From Borrelia recurrentis A1 (GTDB taxonomy: Bacteria > Spirochaetota > Spirochaetia > Borreliales > Borreliaceae), in assembly GCF_000019705.1 (NCBI RefSeq), contig NC_011244.1, positions 124,001 to 188,000 of the forward strand: DNA of 64,000 nt, given 5' to 3'. A program made the translations under genes and the position numbers. The notes below the pieces were generated by a model, which made no database searches, had not been told where the DNA came from, and saw only the letters and a program-made list of their open reading frames with translations. This document shows, piece by piece, positions 1 to 10,021 of the stretch; positions within the stretch are counted from its first letter, which is position 1; each line of letters starts with the position of its first letter.

Positions 1-309
1 TTCATCTACCAAAATACTGCACTTACTTTTCTTATCCCCAGTATTTTTATCTTGCCAACTCTCATACTTTAACGAACCACTAACTACAACTTGTTTACCC
101 TTCTTAAGAAAAGCACTAAGACTTTCGGCTCTTTTAGCAAAAATGACACAATCAAAAAATTGAGCATAATCAATCCATTCATCAAGCTTTTTGATCCTTC
201 TATTGTTAGCTAAAGCAAACTTAAGAATAGCCATACCTGAATCAGTATAAGTAAGTTCAGAATCCCTAGTAAGTCTACCAGACAATACCAAGGAATTAAT
301 GTCGGCCAT
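1..309 (-). CDS. ssb: Single-stranded DNA-binding protein, 3' end outside the window
   Basis: The first 103 codons are present. The start is ATG at 309, and the C-terminus lies beyond base 1. The protein begins MADINSLVLSGRLTRDSELT and continues through an OB-fold with the usual SSB pattern (FFDCVIFAKRAE, then KGKQVVVSGSLKYESW). SSB coats single-stranded DNA during replication and repair and recruits partners through an acidic C-terminal tip, which cannot be seen here. It lies 11 bases downstream of rpsF on the same strand, the common rpsF-ssb-rpsR arrangement, so it is probably co-transcribed with ribosomal genes. Identification is confident from sequence and context. Confidence 0.93.
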   Translation of the reverse strand, partial: MADINSLVLSGRLTRDSELTYTDSGMAILKFALANNRRIKKLDEWIDYAQFFDCVIFAKRAESLSAFLKKGKQVVVSGSLKYESWQDKNTGDKKSKCSILVDE

Positions 310-320
310 CTACAACCTCC

Positions 321-725
321 TCAATTTACCTTTAAATCAGCATCAACATTAGACTCTGATGGTTGTTCTTTTTCTTTAATATCTTTATTATCTCTATACT
401 CTCTAAAATTTCTTCTTTTAACTTTCTTAACACTAACTTTTCTGTTAATTTTAACCAAAATCATATATCTAAGCAAATTTTTAATAAGCTTTAATTGTGC
501 TTCAAGCTCTCTTAAATTATCACTTGCCATTTTAAATTCTATTATTTCATACCTACCACGTAACTGTTTTCTAACAGGATATTCTAGTGCTCTCTCTCCA
601 ATAGAATTTTCAACAAAATCAACTGCACCAAAAGCTACCAGCTGTTTTTTTACTTCTTCCAAAGCAGATTTATATTCAAGCTCTTCACTCCTAAATAAAA
701 AACAACCTTCATACTTCTTTATCAT
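321..725 (-). CDS. rpsF: 30S ribosomal protein S6
   Basis: This 134-residue protein starts MIKKYEGCFLFRSEELEYK and has the S6 ferredoxin-like pattern, including GERALEYPVRKQLRGRYEII and a basic tail with KKVKRRNF. S6 pairs with S18 on the platform of the 30S subunit. The C-terminus is longer than in many bacteria and ends in a low-complexity acidic/polar stretch, which is common for S6. A Shine-Dalgarno AAGGAG lies just before ATG 725. The leader contains two overlapping hairpins and is preceded by a good sigma-70-type promoter, both listed separately. ssb follows closely, which indicates one operon. Confidence 0.95.
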   Translation of the reverse strand: MIKKYEGCFLFRSEELEYKSALEEVKKQLVAFGAVDFVENSIGERALEYPVRKQLRGRYEIIEFKMASDNLRELEAQLKLIKNLLRYMILVKINRKVSVKKVKRRNFREYRDNKDIKEKEQPSESNVDADLKVN

Positions 726-736
726 TCCAACTCCTT

Positions 737-774
737 ATGGTCTTAATTGCACCATAAATTTCTCTAATTTATGG
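737..774 (-). promoter_or_regulatory. rpsF leader: two overlapping, mutually exclusive hairpins
   Basis: Seen in sequence: the transcript can form a perfect 9-bp stem (CCATAAATT/AATTTATGG, loop of five) from bases 774-752. It can also form a second stem, ATGGT/ACCAT, from bases 755-737. The second stem uses the 3' arm of the first and ends directly against the ribosome binding site at 731-736. The two cannot form fully together. Inference: this may be a switch that controls rpsF translation, possibly autoregulation by S6 or S6:S18, which is known for rpsF leaders in other bacteria. I did not see a clear match to the published S6:S18 site. Confidence 0.45.
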
Positions 775-802
775 CAAAGGTTATTAACGCTATAATATAT
801 TA

Positions 803-831
803 TTTATATAAAGTATATAAAAACACTTCAA
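803..831 (-). promoter_or_regulatory. Predicted rpsF promoter
   Basis: On the minus strand, TTGAAG (831-826) is separated by exactly 17 bases from TATAAA (808-803), a good match to a housekeeping sigma-70 promoter. Transcription would start near base 796 and give a leader of about 70 bases containing the two overlapping hairpins before rpsF. Confidence 0.55.
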
Positions 832-1405
832 TTTTTTCAATTCTTGATAAAAAACAATTGAACTTCTTTTATTATTTATTTTTAATTATTCATAAAAAAT
901 GGTTAGATACCTTCAATACTAGATAATAAAAGATCAACTTTTTTATTATAAAACAAAAATCTCTTTTTCAATGTATTCTTTTTAAAGAATTAAAATTTTA
1001 ACTTACTATTACTAAAAATTACCCCACGATAGAATATCATTAAAAAAATATTCTATGAAGCTTTTGCAACATACCTACAAATTTAGCATATTTTTTAAAA
1101 AAATTCCGCATTAATAACAATGTACATGATAAGTTATAACATCATCATAATTAATTACAAATAAATAGCAATAAATACCAAGTTGATTATCTGTATAAAC
1201 TTTAACTAACAACCAATCAATCTTGCAGAAATAAAATTTATTCTTTTAATAATAAAATTTAAATCATTATTTATCTTCAATATTTTTTATAATCTATATC
1301 TCTCCTTTAAATCTCAATTCCTTCAAAAAGATACTTAAATAAATCATAAAAAATAATTTACTATTTAGTAGTTATAAATCTATAATTTTGATTATACTCT
1401 CAAGT
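832..1405. other. Long AT-rich non-coding stretch, no gene seen
   Basis: About 570 bases between the rpsF promoter and the end of the malX-like pseudogene contain no convincing coding region on either strand, no tRNA-like fold and no strong repeat. A small palindrome, TACTA-TT-TAGTA at 1359-1370, followed on the minus strand by a T-rich run, might be a weak terminator for the malX transcript. It is unusually long for this densely packed chromosome. Confidence 0.5.
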
Positions 1406-3113
1406 TTAATCTCTATCATCTTTATTAAGCTTATAAAGCTTCCCTGTTGCTCCTTGTTTTTCACGCTTATCATCTTCTTTCATATCAATATATGCTTTAA
1501 TTCCTTGTCTTATATTCTCAGATGCAACAATAACACTGGCTTTAAACAAGCTTTTGGAAGAATAGTTTTCAATAGCCTGTTTTATATAATAAACATTTGT
1601 TCCATAATCAATTTGAATTGTATTACCAACTGTAACAATATTCAAAGCACCTGTTTTTTTAAGAAAATCTTCAAACCTAAGTTCTGGACTGAAAACCACA
1701 AAGTTTAAATTTGTCGATACAACACCAAATTCTTGAATATTATCAAGACCTCCAAGTCCTTGAACTATTAAATGAGCAATTCCCATCCCTTCAACTTCAC
1801 CTTCACTTCCAGCAAAAAACGACTCTCCAACACCAAGAATTTGAAAATCAAAATAATTATAAACCCATTTAAAAGTAAAATAATACAAAGCAAAAAATAA
1901 CAAACCTAATGGTAACAAATAGAGCCAATTTGTCTTATCATGACCTTGTAATATCCCAAACATAACAAAATCCAAAAATCCAGAAGAAAAAGTCATACCA
2001 ACTGAAATATCAAGTATATTAAGCAATTAACAATGCAAATCCAGTATAAATAGCATGCACAAAATAAAGCAAAGGAGCTGTAAAAACAAATAAAAACTCT
2101 AAAGGTTCTGTAATTCCAGTAAAAAAAGCTGCAAAAGCCCCTGGAAATAACAATGCTAAGATCTTACGCTTATCATCATGAATAATCCCTCTATAAACTC
2201 CAAATGCTGCCCCAGGAAGTCCAAACATAATAGAAAGATAAAATCCACTATTGAATCTAGAAATACTTGAAGAAAATTTTGTAAGATATGGATCTGACAA
2301 TTGAGCATAAAATATATTCTGAATACCACCAACAACCTGATCATTAATTATTTCAGATCCTCCCAAAGAAGTAAAATTAAAAGGGAATGTCAAAATAGAA
2401 TGAAGTCCTAAAGGAATGAGTATTCTGTTTAAAAATCCATAAAAAAAACTACCATAATAATCTAACTTAGCAATAAAAAATCCAAAAGAAGTGATAAGTT
2501 CATTAAAATAAGGCCAAATTAAAAAAAATAATACTCCCAATAAAATACAAAAAGGAAAAATTACCATAGAAACAAATCTAATTCCAGAAAAAATATCAAA
2601 AGGTCCTGGTAATTCAATATTACAAAATCTATTATGTAAATAACCAACTAAAAGCCCAACCGATAAACCACCCAAAATACCTGTGTTTAAAGTTTGGATT
2701 CCTAAAACTTTAACTTGCTCAACAGAAGACATCAAATCAGATTCAGCTAATCCTGAAAATACCCCAAGAAAATAATTTTCAGTAACGTTAAAAATTAAAT
2801 ATCCAACAAGACCTAAAAGCGCAACAGTACCTTTTTGAACTCTAGCAACAACAACAGCAATACCTATAACAAAAAATAAAGGAATATTTAATATAACAAT
2901 ATTGCTTATACTTTTAATAAGACCCAAAATCAATTTAAAAACAGCATTATCAATATAAAATAAATTAGAAGGATTTAAAAATACGGACCCTATCCCCAAC
3001 ATCAAAGAAAAAATCGTAGTAACAGAAATTGGCAATCTCACTGCACTAGAAAACTTTTGCAAATTAGCAAATTTCAAAATTTTTAAAAAACCTATCACGC
3101 TGAACCTCTCCAT
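1406..3113 (-). pseudogene. malX: MalX-like PTS sugar permease (EIIC-EIIB), frameshifted
   Basis: The gene encodes a glucose/maltose-type phosphotransferase permease: about ten hydrophobic EIIC segments, then a soluble EIIB domain. The reading frame breaks at 2019-2024. The upstream part (364 codons, ATG 3113) ends ...YTGFALLIA-stop just after the conserved GITEPLEF motif. The downstream part continues one frame over as NILDISVGMTFSSG. Removing one T from the minus-strand GCTT joins them. The EIIB region (GLGGLDNIQEFGVVSTNLNF) also lacks the phosphorylated Cys of the usual CxTRLR motif, and no Cys occurs anywhere in that part. So sugar phosphorylation would be lost even without the frameshift. 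Inference: a decayed transporter. A sequencing error could explain the frameshift but not the missing Cys. Confidence 0.82.
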
Positions 3114-3314
3114 CTAAAAATTAAGACAATTCAACATTATATTGCTTTTTTTAGAAAAAGTTAGATTTTAATATAAAAATTGAATAAGAAAATTAACATA
3201 ATCTCTAGTTCCATATTAAATTATTTTCAACCGCTTGATTTATGTCTTATTTTGCACTAACATACCTAAAATAAAGAAATATATACATATTATTAATATG
3301 AAAAAGAGTGAATT

Positions 3315-4001
3315 ATGTCTAAAAAAATCAAAACGTACCATCATATAATGCTATAATACCTAAAAATGAATTATTTAGTTCAATATCTCACTTGTTTGGT
3401 ATTATCCTATCAATTATAGGAACAACTATTCTTATAACCCTATCAATAAATCTAAAAAAATATCTTCATGCAATATTATTTTTAATCTATGGTTCATCAA
3501 TGACATTATTATACACAATGAGCACCTTATATCATATATTTGCAAAGGGAAGCAAAATAAAACAACTATTTAGAAAATTTGATCATATATCAATATTTAT
3601 ACTAATAGCAGGAACATATACCCCACCATGCCTAATTCTTATGCCCAATATTTATGGGAAAATAATTCTTACAACCGTTTGGGGATTTGCCATTTTAGGA
3701 ATCATATTTAAATCAATATACATCAATAGTCCTGGATGGATTAACGGATGCATATTTATCATCATGGGATGGAGTATTATATTCGGAATCAAACTCATCT
3801 ATAACATACTCCCTATACAAGGATTTTTATGGCTAGCTATTGGGGGCAATCCTTTATACAATAGGAGGAATAGTATATTCAACAAGTAAAAAACTAAACC
3901 CAATATCAAATATGAAAATGCATGACTTTTTTCATATATTAATATTACTTGCATCATTTGCACATTATTGGTTTATGTTTCAATATGTACTGCCCTATTA
4001 A
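3315..4001 (+). pseudogene. Hemolysin III (HlyIII/PAQR-type) membrane protein, two frameshifts
   Basis: The intact product would be about 228 residues with seven membrane segments and the family motifs TLYHIF and [16 protein letters not shown]. It starts at ATG 3315 (MSKK...). The frame is lost in the A7 run at 3321-3327, where eight A would give [21 protein letters not shown]. It is lost again at the G5 run 3842-3846, where four G would give [20 protein letters not shown] and continue to the stop at 4001 (FQYVLPY). The middle, bases 3392-3889, stays open from a possible TTG start but lacks the N-terminus and ends in a nonsense tail. Seen directly: two separate breaks. The family's true role is poorly defined, and 'hemolysin' is a historical name. 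Confidence 0.85.
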
Positions 4002-4043
4002 TTCAAGTTTTGCATACTACTAAAATTAATATATAAAAGTATT

Positions 4044-5324
4044 TTAAAAATTACTCAAATCATTTAAAAGTCCTAATATAAAAAGAATCAGCATCATCAA
4101 AATACCAAAAAGATAAAAATAGTAAATAATCTTTGCTTTAAATCTCTTTCCACGCACAAGTTCAATAAAACTAATCAAAATTTGACCACCATCAAGCATT
4201 GGAATTACAACAAAAAATAAATTCATACCAGCAATCAGTAAATTAAAAATAGCAAGAGTATCAAGCCAATACAATACCCCAAAAGCAAAAGACCCAGCAA
4301 AAATATTAATCATCCCAACAGGCCCCGTAATATTCTTAGAATTACTTCTAAAATTAGTAAACAACTCAATAATAGAATATAAAATACGACCTAAAATATC
4401 TAAAACTTTATTAAACGAATTTGTAAAAGCAATTACCAAATTATCCGCTCTCACCAATCGTTTTAAACCAGGTAATAAATAAATTCCTAAATTTTTATTA
4501 ATATCCTGAAATACCAATTTTGAAGTCAAAATTTCTCCATCTCTTTCATATTTAATATCTACCACATTAACATCAAGTTTAGAAATTAAATCATCTAAAT
4601 CCCTATTATTACTTATAGACACATCATTAATGCTTACTATTCTATCATTAGGCTGAAGACCAGCAACTTCGGCTGAAGAATTAATTTTAACTTTAGCAAC
4701 AACAAGATCTATCCAAGGGTTAATTTCTTCTAAAAACTTATCTAAACTTGTGTTATCCTCAAAACTAATATTCTCACCATCCCTTAAAACAGTAAAGGTT
4801 ACTTTAGAATTTTTTAAAGGAAGAACTTTCTTTAAATCAGAATAATACTTTATATTAGTATTATCAACGTTCAATATAACATCACCATCTCTAAATTTAC
4901 TTAAAGCATTTTTATTAATAACGATTATCTTATTAGAATAATCGGGATAAACAATTCCTATCATTTCAATTACAATAAAAACAATTAATGCAAAAATCAA
5001 ATTAAAAAGAGGCCCTGCAAAATATATTAATATCCTTTTAAAATGAGAAATACCAAAAATAGAATCTTTATTTGCTTCAAGTTGTTTATTTAATCTAAGT
5101 TCGTGTTCCAAATGTTCAGACCCTTTAAGTTTACAATATCCCCCTAAAAAAATAGGAGAAAATCTATACTCAGTATCCTTTATTTTGATTTTAAAAAGAC
5201 TGGGGCCTATTCCTATAGAAAAAACTTCAACCTTAACTTTAAAAAGTCTTGCAAAAAATAAATGCCCCAACTCATGAATGAATATTATAAAAGTGAAAGC
5301 TAAAATACTAAAAAAAATATACAT
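4044..5324 (-). CDS. rseP: RseP-type site-2 membrane metalloprotease
   Basis: The 426-residue protein has the intramembrane zinc protease signature HELGH (residues 17-21) in its first membrane helix. The second conserved motif, with MLDGGQ near residue 378, supplies the third metal ligand. A central periplasmic region holds two PDZ-like domains (for example VAGLQPNDRIVSINDVSI). Such proteases cut membrane-bound anti-sigma factors or leftover signal peptides inside the membrane. It is the last gene of the cdsA-uppS-frr-tsf-rpsB block, 16 bases after cdsA, a conserved order in many bacteria. Length is normal. No substrate is evident nearby. Confidence 0.92.
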   Translation of the reverse strand: MYIFFSILAFTFIIFIHELGHLFFARLFKVKVEVFSIGIGPSLFKIKIKDTEYRFSPIFLGGYCKLKGSEHLEHELRLNKQLEANKDSIFGISHFKRILIYFAGPLFNLIFALIVFIVIEMIGIVYPDYSNKIIVINKNALSKFRDGDVILNVDNTNIKYYSDLKKVLPLKNSKVTFTVLRDGENISFEDNTSLDKFLEEINPWIDLVVAKVKINSSAEVAGLQPNDRIVSINDVSISNNRDLDDLISKLDVNVVDIKYERDGEILTSKLVFQDINKNLGIYLLPGLKRLVRADNLVIAFTNSFNKVLDILGRILYSIIELFTNFRSNSKNITGPVGMINIFAGSFAFGVLYWLDTLAIFNLLIAGMNLFFVVIPMLDGGQILISFIELVRGKRFKAKIIYYFYLFGILMMLILFILGLLNDLSNF

Positions 5325-5340
5325 TAATGACTCCCCAAAA

Positions 5341-6246
5341 CTACGACAAATATAAATAAAATATAGGACCTGTTAAGAGATATGAATCAATTGAATCAAG
5401 AGCACCACCTCTACCAGGAATAATTTTACCAGAATCTTTAACTCCTGCACTACGCTTAAGTCCAGATTCAAACAAATCGCCAATAATAGTAAAAAATCCT
5501 ATTAAAACTCCAAAAACCATAGCCTCTCCATAAGTTAAATTTATCAATCCTAAGCTTACTACAATAAGTACAACAATGATAGAAAATAGTATACCACCAA
5601 AAAATCCCATTATAGTCTTATTAGGACTAATAATAGTGGGCTTATAACTATTTTTTCCAAAGAAATATCCAAAAAGATAAGCAAAAGTATCATTACCACT
5701 AACCATAGAAAAAAGTATTAATAAAAGAATAGGTGCTTTTGGCAAAGTAGTAATAGCAACAACAAATGACATCAAAATACCTGGATATATGAGTATAAAA
5801 ATTATAGAAGTTGCTTGTGATAAAAAATTAACAATTTCATTTTCTTTAATAAAAACCAAATTGACAATCCAGTTACTAAAAACCAAAGTTATAACTAAAT
5901 AAAATACTATATTAATGCCTAAATCTAAAATATTAAAATGCACATATGTCAAAATTGGAGGGAATATTCCTAAAAAGAAAGATAAAGTACTAGAAACAGA
6001 AGCAGACTTAAATTTAAGCAAATCATTAACTTCTTTTGCAGCAATTCCACTAAACATAAAAATTAAAATATTAATGAATAAATAACTCTTAAACTCTAAA
6101 AATATTAAAAGCAAGACCAAAGGAACAAAAAATAAAAATGTTCCAAGTCTAGCAACAAATGTCAACTTTTTAGACCTAATACTAAATAAACCTTTATCTC
6201 CCAAAGTTTCTCTTCCTATTCTTAAAACATTCCAAATCTCTCTCAT
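5341..6246 (-). CDS. cdsA: Phosphatidate cytidylyltransferase
   Basis: This polytopic membrane enzyme makes CDP-diacylglycerol from CTP and phosphatidic acid for phospholipid synthesis. The C-terminal family signature is clear: [20 protein letters not shown] followed by LDSID. The usual His of PGHGG is Arg here, a variant I believe occurs elsewhere. The frame is open back to 6306, but a start at ATG 6246 ([13 protein letters not shown]) reduces the overlap with uppS. An even later non-ATG start after uppS ends (6194) is possible, so the N-terminus is uncertain. It sits between uppS and rseP in a compact operon. Confidence 0.88.
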   Translation of the reverse strand: MREIWNVLRIGRETLGDKGLFSIRSKKLTFVARLGTFLFFVPLVLLLIFLEFKSYLFINILIFMFSGIAAKEVNDLLKFKSASVSSTLSFFLGIFPPILTYVHFNILDLGINIVFYLVITLVFSNWIVNLVFIKENEIVNFLSQATSIIFILIYPGILMSFVVAITTLPKAPILLLILFSMVSGNDTFAYLFGYFFGKNSYKPTIISPNKTIMGFFGGILFSIIVVLIVVSLGLINLTYGEAMVFGVLIGFFTIIGDLFESGLKRSAGVKDSGKIIPGRGGALDSIDSYLLTGPIFYLYLS

Positions 6247-6886
6247 AATGAAAAACAAAATAATCTGGCCATAAAACATTTGAAAAAATAAATTCACAAT
6301 AAGCAAGTCTCCATAAAAGAAAATTACTTACTCTCATATCTCCACCTGTTCGAATTAAGAGATCAAGATCACCAAGTTCTTGATTATCTAAAAACTTAGC
6401 AAATTCAACCTCATTTAAAGTTTCAACTGATAACCCTTTTGCTAAAACTTTCTTAATAGCTCTAACTATTTCATTTCTGCCGCCATAATTAATAGCCAAA
6501 TTTAATATAAGTCCATCAAAATTCTTTGTATAATTAGTAGCATCTTTAATCGACTTTTTAACTTTTTGACTTAAAGTTTTAATATCGCCTGAAACCACTA
6601 CCTTTATATTGTTTTCAGCATAAAATTTAAACTCAGAACTTAGATAATCGGCAATTAAAAACATCAAATGTTCTATTTCAGAATTTGTTCTATTCCAATT
6701 TTCTGTAGAAAAAACATAAAGAGATAAACACTTTATACCCAATTCACAAGAATGTTTCACTATTTCTTTAGCTCTCTTTAAACCCTCTTTATGTCCTTCA
6801 AAAAATGACAAACCTTTTTTTAATGCCCATCTCCTATTTCCATCCATAATGATCCCAACATGACTTGGAAGAGAATTACTACTCAT
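6194..6886 (-). CDS. uppS: Undecaprenyl diphosphate synthase
   Basis: The 230-residue cis-prenyltransferase extends farnesyl diphosphate with isopentenyl units to make the lipid carrier for peptidoglycan precursors. Signatures include [13 protein letters not shown] with the catalytic Asp at residue 15, [22 protein letters not shown] and the closing [18 protein letters not shown]. Length is typical. It starts 4 bases after frr ends and overlaps the 5' end of cdsA, so translation is probably coupled. Confidence 0.95.
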   Translation of the reverse strand: MSSNSLPSHVGIIMDGNRRWALKKGLSFFEGHKEGLKRAKEIVKHSCELGIKCLSLYVFSTENWNRTNSEIEHLMFLIADYLSSEFKFYAENNIKVVVSGDIKTLSQKVKKSIKDATNYTKNFDGLILNLAINYGGRNEIVRAIKKVLAKGLSVETLNEVEFAKFLDNQELGDLDLLIRTGGDMRVSNFLLWRLAYCEFIFSNVLWPDYFVFHYERDLECFKNRKRNFGR

Positions 6887-6890
6887 AAAC

Positions 6891-7445
6891 TTAAACTTCC
6901 ATTATCTCTTTTGCTTTTAAATCAAAAATCCCATCTATTTTTTTTATATAAAAATTGGTATCTCGTTGAATATCATCTAAAATTCGTCGTAAATCATCCT
7001 CAGTAATCTGAGAATCTTTTTCTTGCTTTTTTGCTTTATTATTTAATTCATGCCTTATATTTCTAGTTGCAATTTTATGATCCTCAGCTATTTTCTTTGC
7101 TTGTTTTACTATTTCTTTTCGTCTCTCGATAGTCAATACAGGCACCTTAATCCTAAGTACTGATCCATCACTTGAAGGATTCATTGAGAGATCTGAATTG
7201 AGTATAGCCTGTTCTATTTTAGATAACAGACTTCTATCCCAAGGCTGAATGACAATAAGCCTTGCCTCAGGAACACTAATATTAGCAACCCTAGTTAAAG
7301 GAGTTTTTTCTCCATAATAATCAACAAATACTTTATCAAAAAGAGCGCTATTTACTCTACCGGTTCTTAAAGATTTATATTCACTCTCAAGAGATAAAAC
7401 AACCCTTCCCATCTTTTCATCTAATAAAGCTTTATATTCCTCCAT
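6891..7445 (-). CDS. frr: Ribosome recycling factor
   Basis: The 184-residue protein matches RRF along its length: an N-terminal helix ([20 protein letters not shown]), the beta domain with [17 protein letters not shown], and a C-terminal helical domain with VRI-type and [12 protein letters not shown] segments. RRF works with EF-G to split ribosomes after termination. A good AAGGAGG site precedes ATG 7445. It lies between tsf and uppS, the standard bacterial order. Confidence 0.96.
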   Translation of the reverse strand: MEEYKALLDEKMGRVVLSLESEYKSLRTGRVNSALFDKVFVDYYGEKTPLTRVANISVPEARLIVIQPWDRSLLSKIEQAILNSDLSMNPSSDGSVLRIKVPVLTIERRKEIVKQAKKIAEDHKIATRNIRHELNNKAKKQEKDSQITEDDLRRILDDIQRDTNFYIKKIDGIFDLKAKEIMEV

Positions 7446-7482
7446 TCAAACCTCCTTAAAAAATCAAAAGAATCACAAATTA

Positions 7483-8319
7483 TTATCCAACACTTAAATA
7501 CTTAAATTCCACCACCTCTATTTTACTTAAAATCAACTTAGAAACCTCTTCTATTTTTTCTTTAACAGTAAGTTTATCATCCTTTACAAACCCTTGTTCC
7601 AAGAGGGCAATTTCTCCTAAATGTTTTTTAAGTTTTCCCGATATTATCCCTTTAACTACATTTTCAGGTTTTCCACTAGATTCCATTTGTCTCATAAAAA
7701 TTTCTTCCTGTTCTTTAATGTAATTAAGACAAATATCATTAACACTTAAATAAAGAGGAGAAAAAGCTGCCACATGCAAAGCTAAATCCATTGCAAAATT
7801 ATTTAATTTTTCATCTTGCATTTTTAAAGCATCATCTATTTTAAATTTAACAAACACACCTATCTTAGAATGATCCCCATGAAGATAATTTTTCACAAGC
7901 TCATTAGATGCAATGTTAGAAATATAAACTTTACTTACATAAATATTTTCTTTTATTGTGGCTGCCAAATTTTTAATTTCAAGTTCTTGATGTTCATCTA
8001 AAATATCTCTACCACTTTCGACTAATTGTTTTATCAAAGAATTTCCAAAAGCCACAAAATCACTATTCATAGCAACAAAATCTGTCTCGCATGCAATAAG
8101 TAAAAGACCCACTCTTTCTGTATTAACATAAGAAAAAACTCTCCCTTCCTTAGCATCTCTACCACTTCTCTTATCAGCAGATACAATACCCATCTCCTTA
8201 AGCTTTTTCTTAGCTAATTCAAAATCACCACCAGCAACACTTAATGCCTTTTTACAATCACCAAATCCAGCACCAGTTGCATCTCTGAGTTTTTTTACTT
8301 CTTGAGGACTAATACTCAT
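7483..8319 (-). CDS. tsf: Elongation factor Ts
   Basis: The 278-residue factor catalyses GDP release from EF-Tu. The N-terminal UBA-like domain reads [19 protein letters not shown]. The core signature [12 protein letters not shown] follows, and the C-terminal dimerisation-type region is complete. An AAGGAG-type site precedes ATG 8319. It is placed directly after rpsB (21 bases), as in most bacteria, implying co-transcription. Confidence 0.96.
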   Translation of the reverse strand: MSISPQEVKKLRDATGAGFGDCKKALSVAGGDFELAKKKLKEMGIVSADKRSGRDAKEGRVFSYVNTERVGLLLIACETDFVAMNSDFVAFGNSLIKQLVESGRDILDEHQELEIKNLAATIKENIYVSKVYISNIASNELVKNYLHGDHSKIGVFVKFKIDDALKMQDEKLNNFAMDLALHVAAFSPLYLSVNDICLNYIKEQEEIFMRQMESSGKPENVVKGIISGKLKKHLGEIALLEQGFVKDDKLTVKEKIEEVSKLILSKIEVVEFKYLSVG

Positions 8320-8340
8320 ATTACTCTCCTTATATACATT

Positions 8341-9105
8341 TTATGATTCTTTCCTTTCATTCTTTACTTCAATTTCGCTCATTAAATCTTCTTCATTCAA
8401 ATTTTCAACTATTTGAATGCCAACCTCTTTATCACTCTCTAAAATAGCATCAGATATTATCTTAGTAAATAAAGCAACAGAACGAATTGCATCATCATTG
8501 CCAGGAATTGGACAATCAATTACATCTGGATTACAGTTAGTATCAACAACTGCAATTATAGTAATACCAAGTTTTCTAGCTTCATTAATAACAATTTGTT
8601 CCCTCTTAGGATCAATTATAAAAATAGCACCGGGAAGCTCTTCCATATCCTTAATACCTGTCAAATTTTTAGCTAATTTTAGCTTTTCACGATTAATTTG
8701 AGAAACTTCCTTTTTACTAATCATTTCAAAAGTTCCATCAACTTCCATTTTTTCCAATTTTTTTAATTTTTGAACTGATTTCTTAATAGTATTAAAATTT
8801 GAAAGCATACCACCAAGCCACCTATTATTAACATAGGGCATCTCACTTCTTTTAGCTTCCTGTTCAATTATCTCACTTGCCTGTTTTTTAGTACCAACAA
8901 ATAAAACCTTCTTACCATTCTTTATAACGCTCTGAACAAGTTCATAAGAATCTTTAATTCCTTGTAGAGTTTTTTGTAAATCTAAAATATGTATTTCATT
9001 TCTCTCTGAAAAGATAAATCTTTTCATCCTTGGATCAAGCCTTTTTACCTGATGACCAAAATGAACTCCAGCCTCCAAAAGGCTTTTCATAGTAATTACT
9101 GCCAA
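8341..9105 (-). CDS. rpsB: 30S ribosomal protein S2
   Basis: The 254-residue protein carries the S2 hallmarks: [20 protein letters not shown] at the N-terminus, [24 protein letters not shown], and [12 protein letters not shown] followed by [20 protein letters not shown]2 binds late to the 30S head-body junction near S1. The C-terminal tail is acidic and lysine-rich. ATG 9105 is preceded by a GGGAGG-like site. It heads the rpsB-tsf-frr-uppS-cdsA-rseP run. Confidence 0.96.
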   Translation of the reverse strand: MAVITMKSLLEAGVHFGHQVKRLDPRMKRFIFSERNEIHILDLQKTLQGIKDSYELVQSVIKNGKKVLFVGTKKQASEIIEQEAKRSEMPYVNNRWLGGMLSNFNTIKKSVQKLKKLEKMEVDGTFEMISKKEVSQINREKLKLAKNLTGIKDMEELPGAIFIIDPKREQIVINEARKLGITIIAVVDTNCNPDVIDCPIPGNDDAIRSVALFTKIISDAILESDKEVGIQIVENLNEEDLMSEIEVKNERKES

Positions 9106-9140
9106 AACAACCTCCCAAATCCCTCGCTATTACTCACTAC

Positions 9141-9740
9141 TTATATAGCGGAAATTATATTTTCTTTAATAAGAATATCATAAAACAAACCAATTGGTAA
9201 GCCTACAATGTTTGAATAATTACCATTAATATATTCAATCAATATATCTGCAACACCATTTTTAAGACTTATACCTCCAGACTTATCTTTCCAATATCCA
9301 AGAGAAATATAATGATAAACGATATCAGGGGTTAATTCTCTAAATTTAATAAATGAAACTTCACAAGCTTTCACTATTTTTTCTTTTACTGGAATAAAAA
9401 TACATAAACTTGTTTCAACCTCAACAAGCTTACAGCTATATTCCATTATTTTAACAAAAGCTTCCTTTTCATCTTGTATTTTGCCAATATAAATAGAATC
9501 ATTTTTTACTAAAGTATCAACAGTAATTAAACATTTATCTTTTCCATATTTTTCAATGGCATTAGTAAGCTTAATAAGCGAGATCTTTTTTGTAATTTCC
9601 ATCTCACCGGATCTCATGATTAAATTTTCATCAATATCAACACTAAGAGAAACAAAATTAAGCTTTAAAGCATTTAAAAATTCAATTCTAGCAAGAGAAC
9701 TTGATACAAGCGCAATTTCAAAATTCTCTTTATAAATCAT
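9141..9740 (-). CDS. maf: Maf-family nucleoside triphosphate pyrophosphatase
   Basis: The 199-residue protein resembles Maf, a house-cleaning enzyme that hydrolyses non-canonical or modified nucleoside triphosphates. It opens with LVSSSLARIEFL (family SxSPRR-like, here SSSLAR), has DTLV at the site of the conserved DT motif, a KDKSGGISLKNGVAD region, and ends with GNYSNIVGLPIGLFYDIL, the family's C-terminal signature. The N-terminal motif is degenerate compared with classic SASPRR, so activity or specificity may differ. It overlaps the following small membrane gene by 11 bases. Confidence 0.8.
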   Translation of the reverse strand: MIYKENFEIALVSSSLARIEFLNALKLNFVSLSVDIDENLIMRSGEMEITKKISLIKLTNAIEKYGKDKCLITVDTLVKNDSIYIGKIQDEKEAFVKIMEYSCKLVEVETSLCIFIPVKEKIVKACEVSFIKFRELTPDIVYHYISLGYWKDKSGGISLKNGVADILIEYINGNYSNIVGLPIGLFYDILIKENIISAI

Positions 9741-10008
9741 TCTTACTCCTCTCAGAAAATCTTAATAAAGATACCAAAACTACTGAACCAATAATTGGAA
9801 ACAAATAAAATAAAATATTTATCTGTCTATCATAATAATCGGAATAAAAAAGAGGAATAAAAAATAAAAATAAAACACTTCCTAAAAAACTTATAAAATA
9901 AATAAGTAAAAACTTAAATCGCAATATACCAAAAAAAACAACAAAAAAACTTACTAAAAAAGAAATAATAATATTAGTTAAAATTAAATGAAGAAAAAAT
10001 GCTAACAT
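9730..10008 (-). CDS. Small membrane protein of unknown function
   Basis: The 92-residue protein is almost entirely hydrophobic, with three predicted membrane segments (about residues 5-28, 32-52 and 63-83) and a short basic C-terminal tail RFSERSKNDL. I recognise no family. It lies between a lipoprotein gene and maf, overlapping maf by 11 bases, so it is translated from the same mRNA. A role in the envelope is only an inference from its hydrophobicity. Confidence 0.7.
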   Translation of the reverse strand: MLAFFLHLILTNIIISFLVSFFVVFFGILRFKFLLIYFISFLGSVLFLFFIPLFYSDYYDRQINILFYLFPIIGSVVLVSLLRFSERSKNDL

Positions 10009-10021
10009 ACCTTACCTTCAA

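Noticed and set aside
1406..2026. The downstream part of malX read as a separate protein with a TTG start.
   Set aside because: Its first residues continue the membrane domain of the upstream part exactly, with no signal or ribosome site of its own, so a frameshifted single gene is the better reading.
8417..8701. Open frame opposite rpsB (94 codons), and similar frames opposite recA, flaB-fliD, secA and other genes.
   Set aside because: They lie antisense within strongly conserved genes, lack ribosome sites and have no family features; they arise from the base composition of the coding strand.
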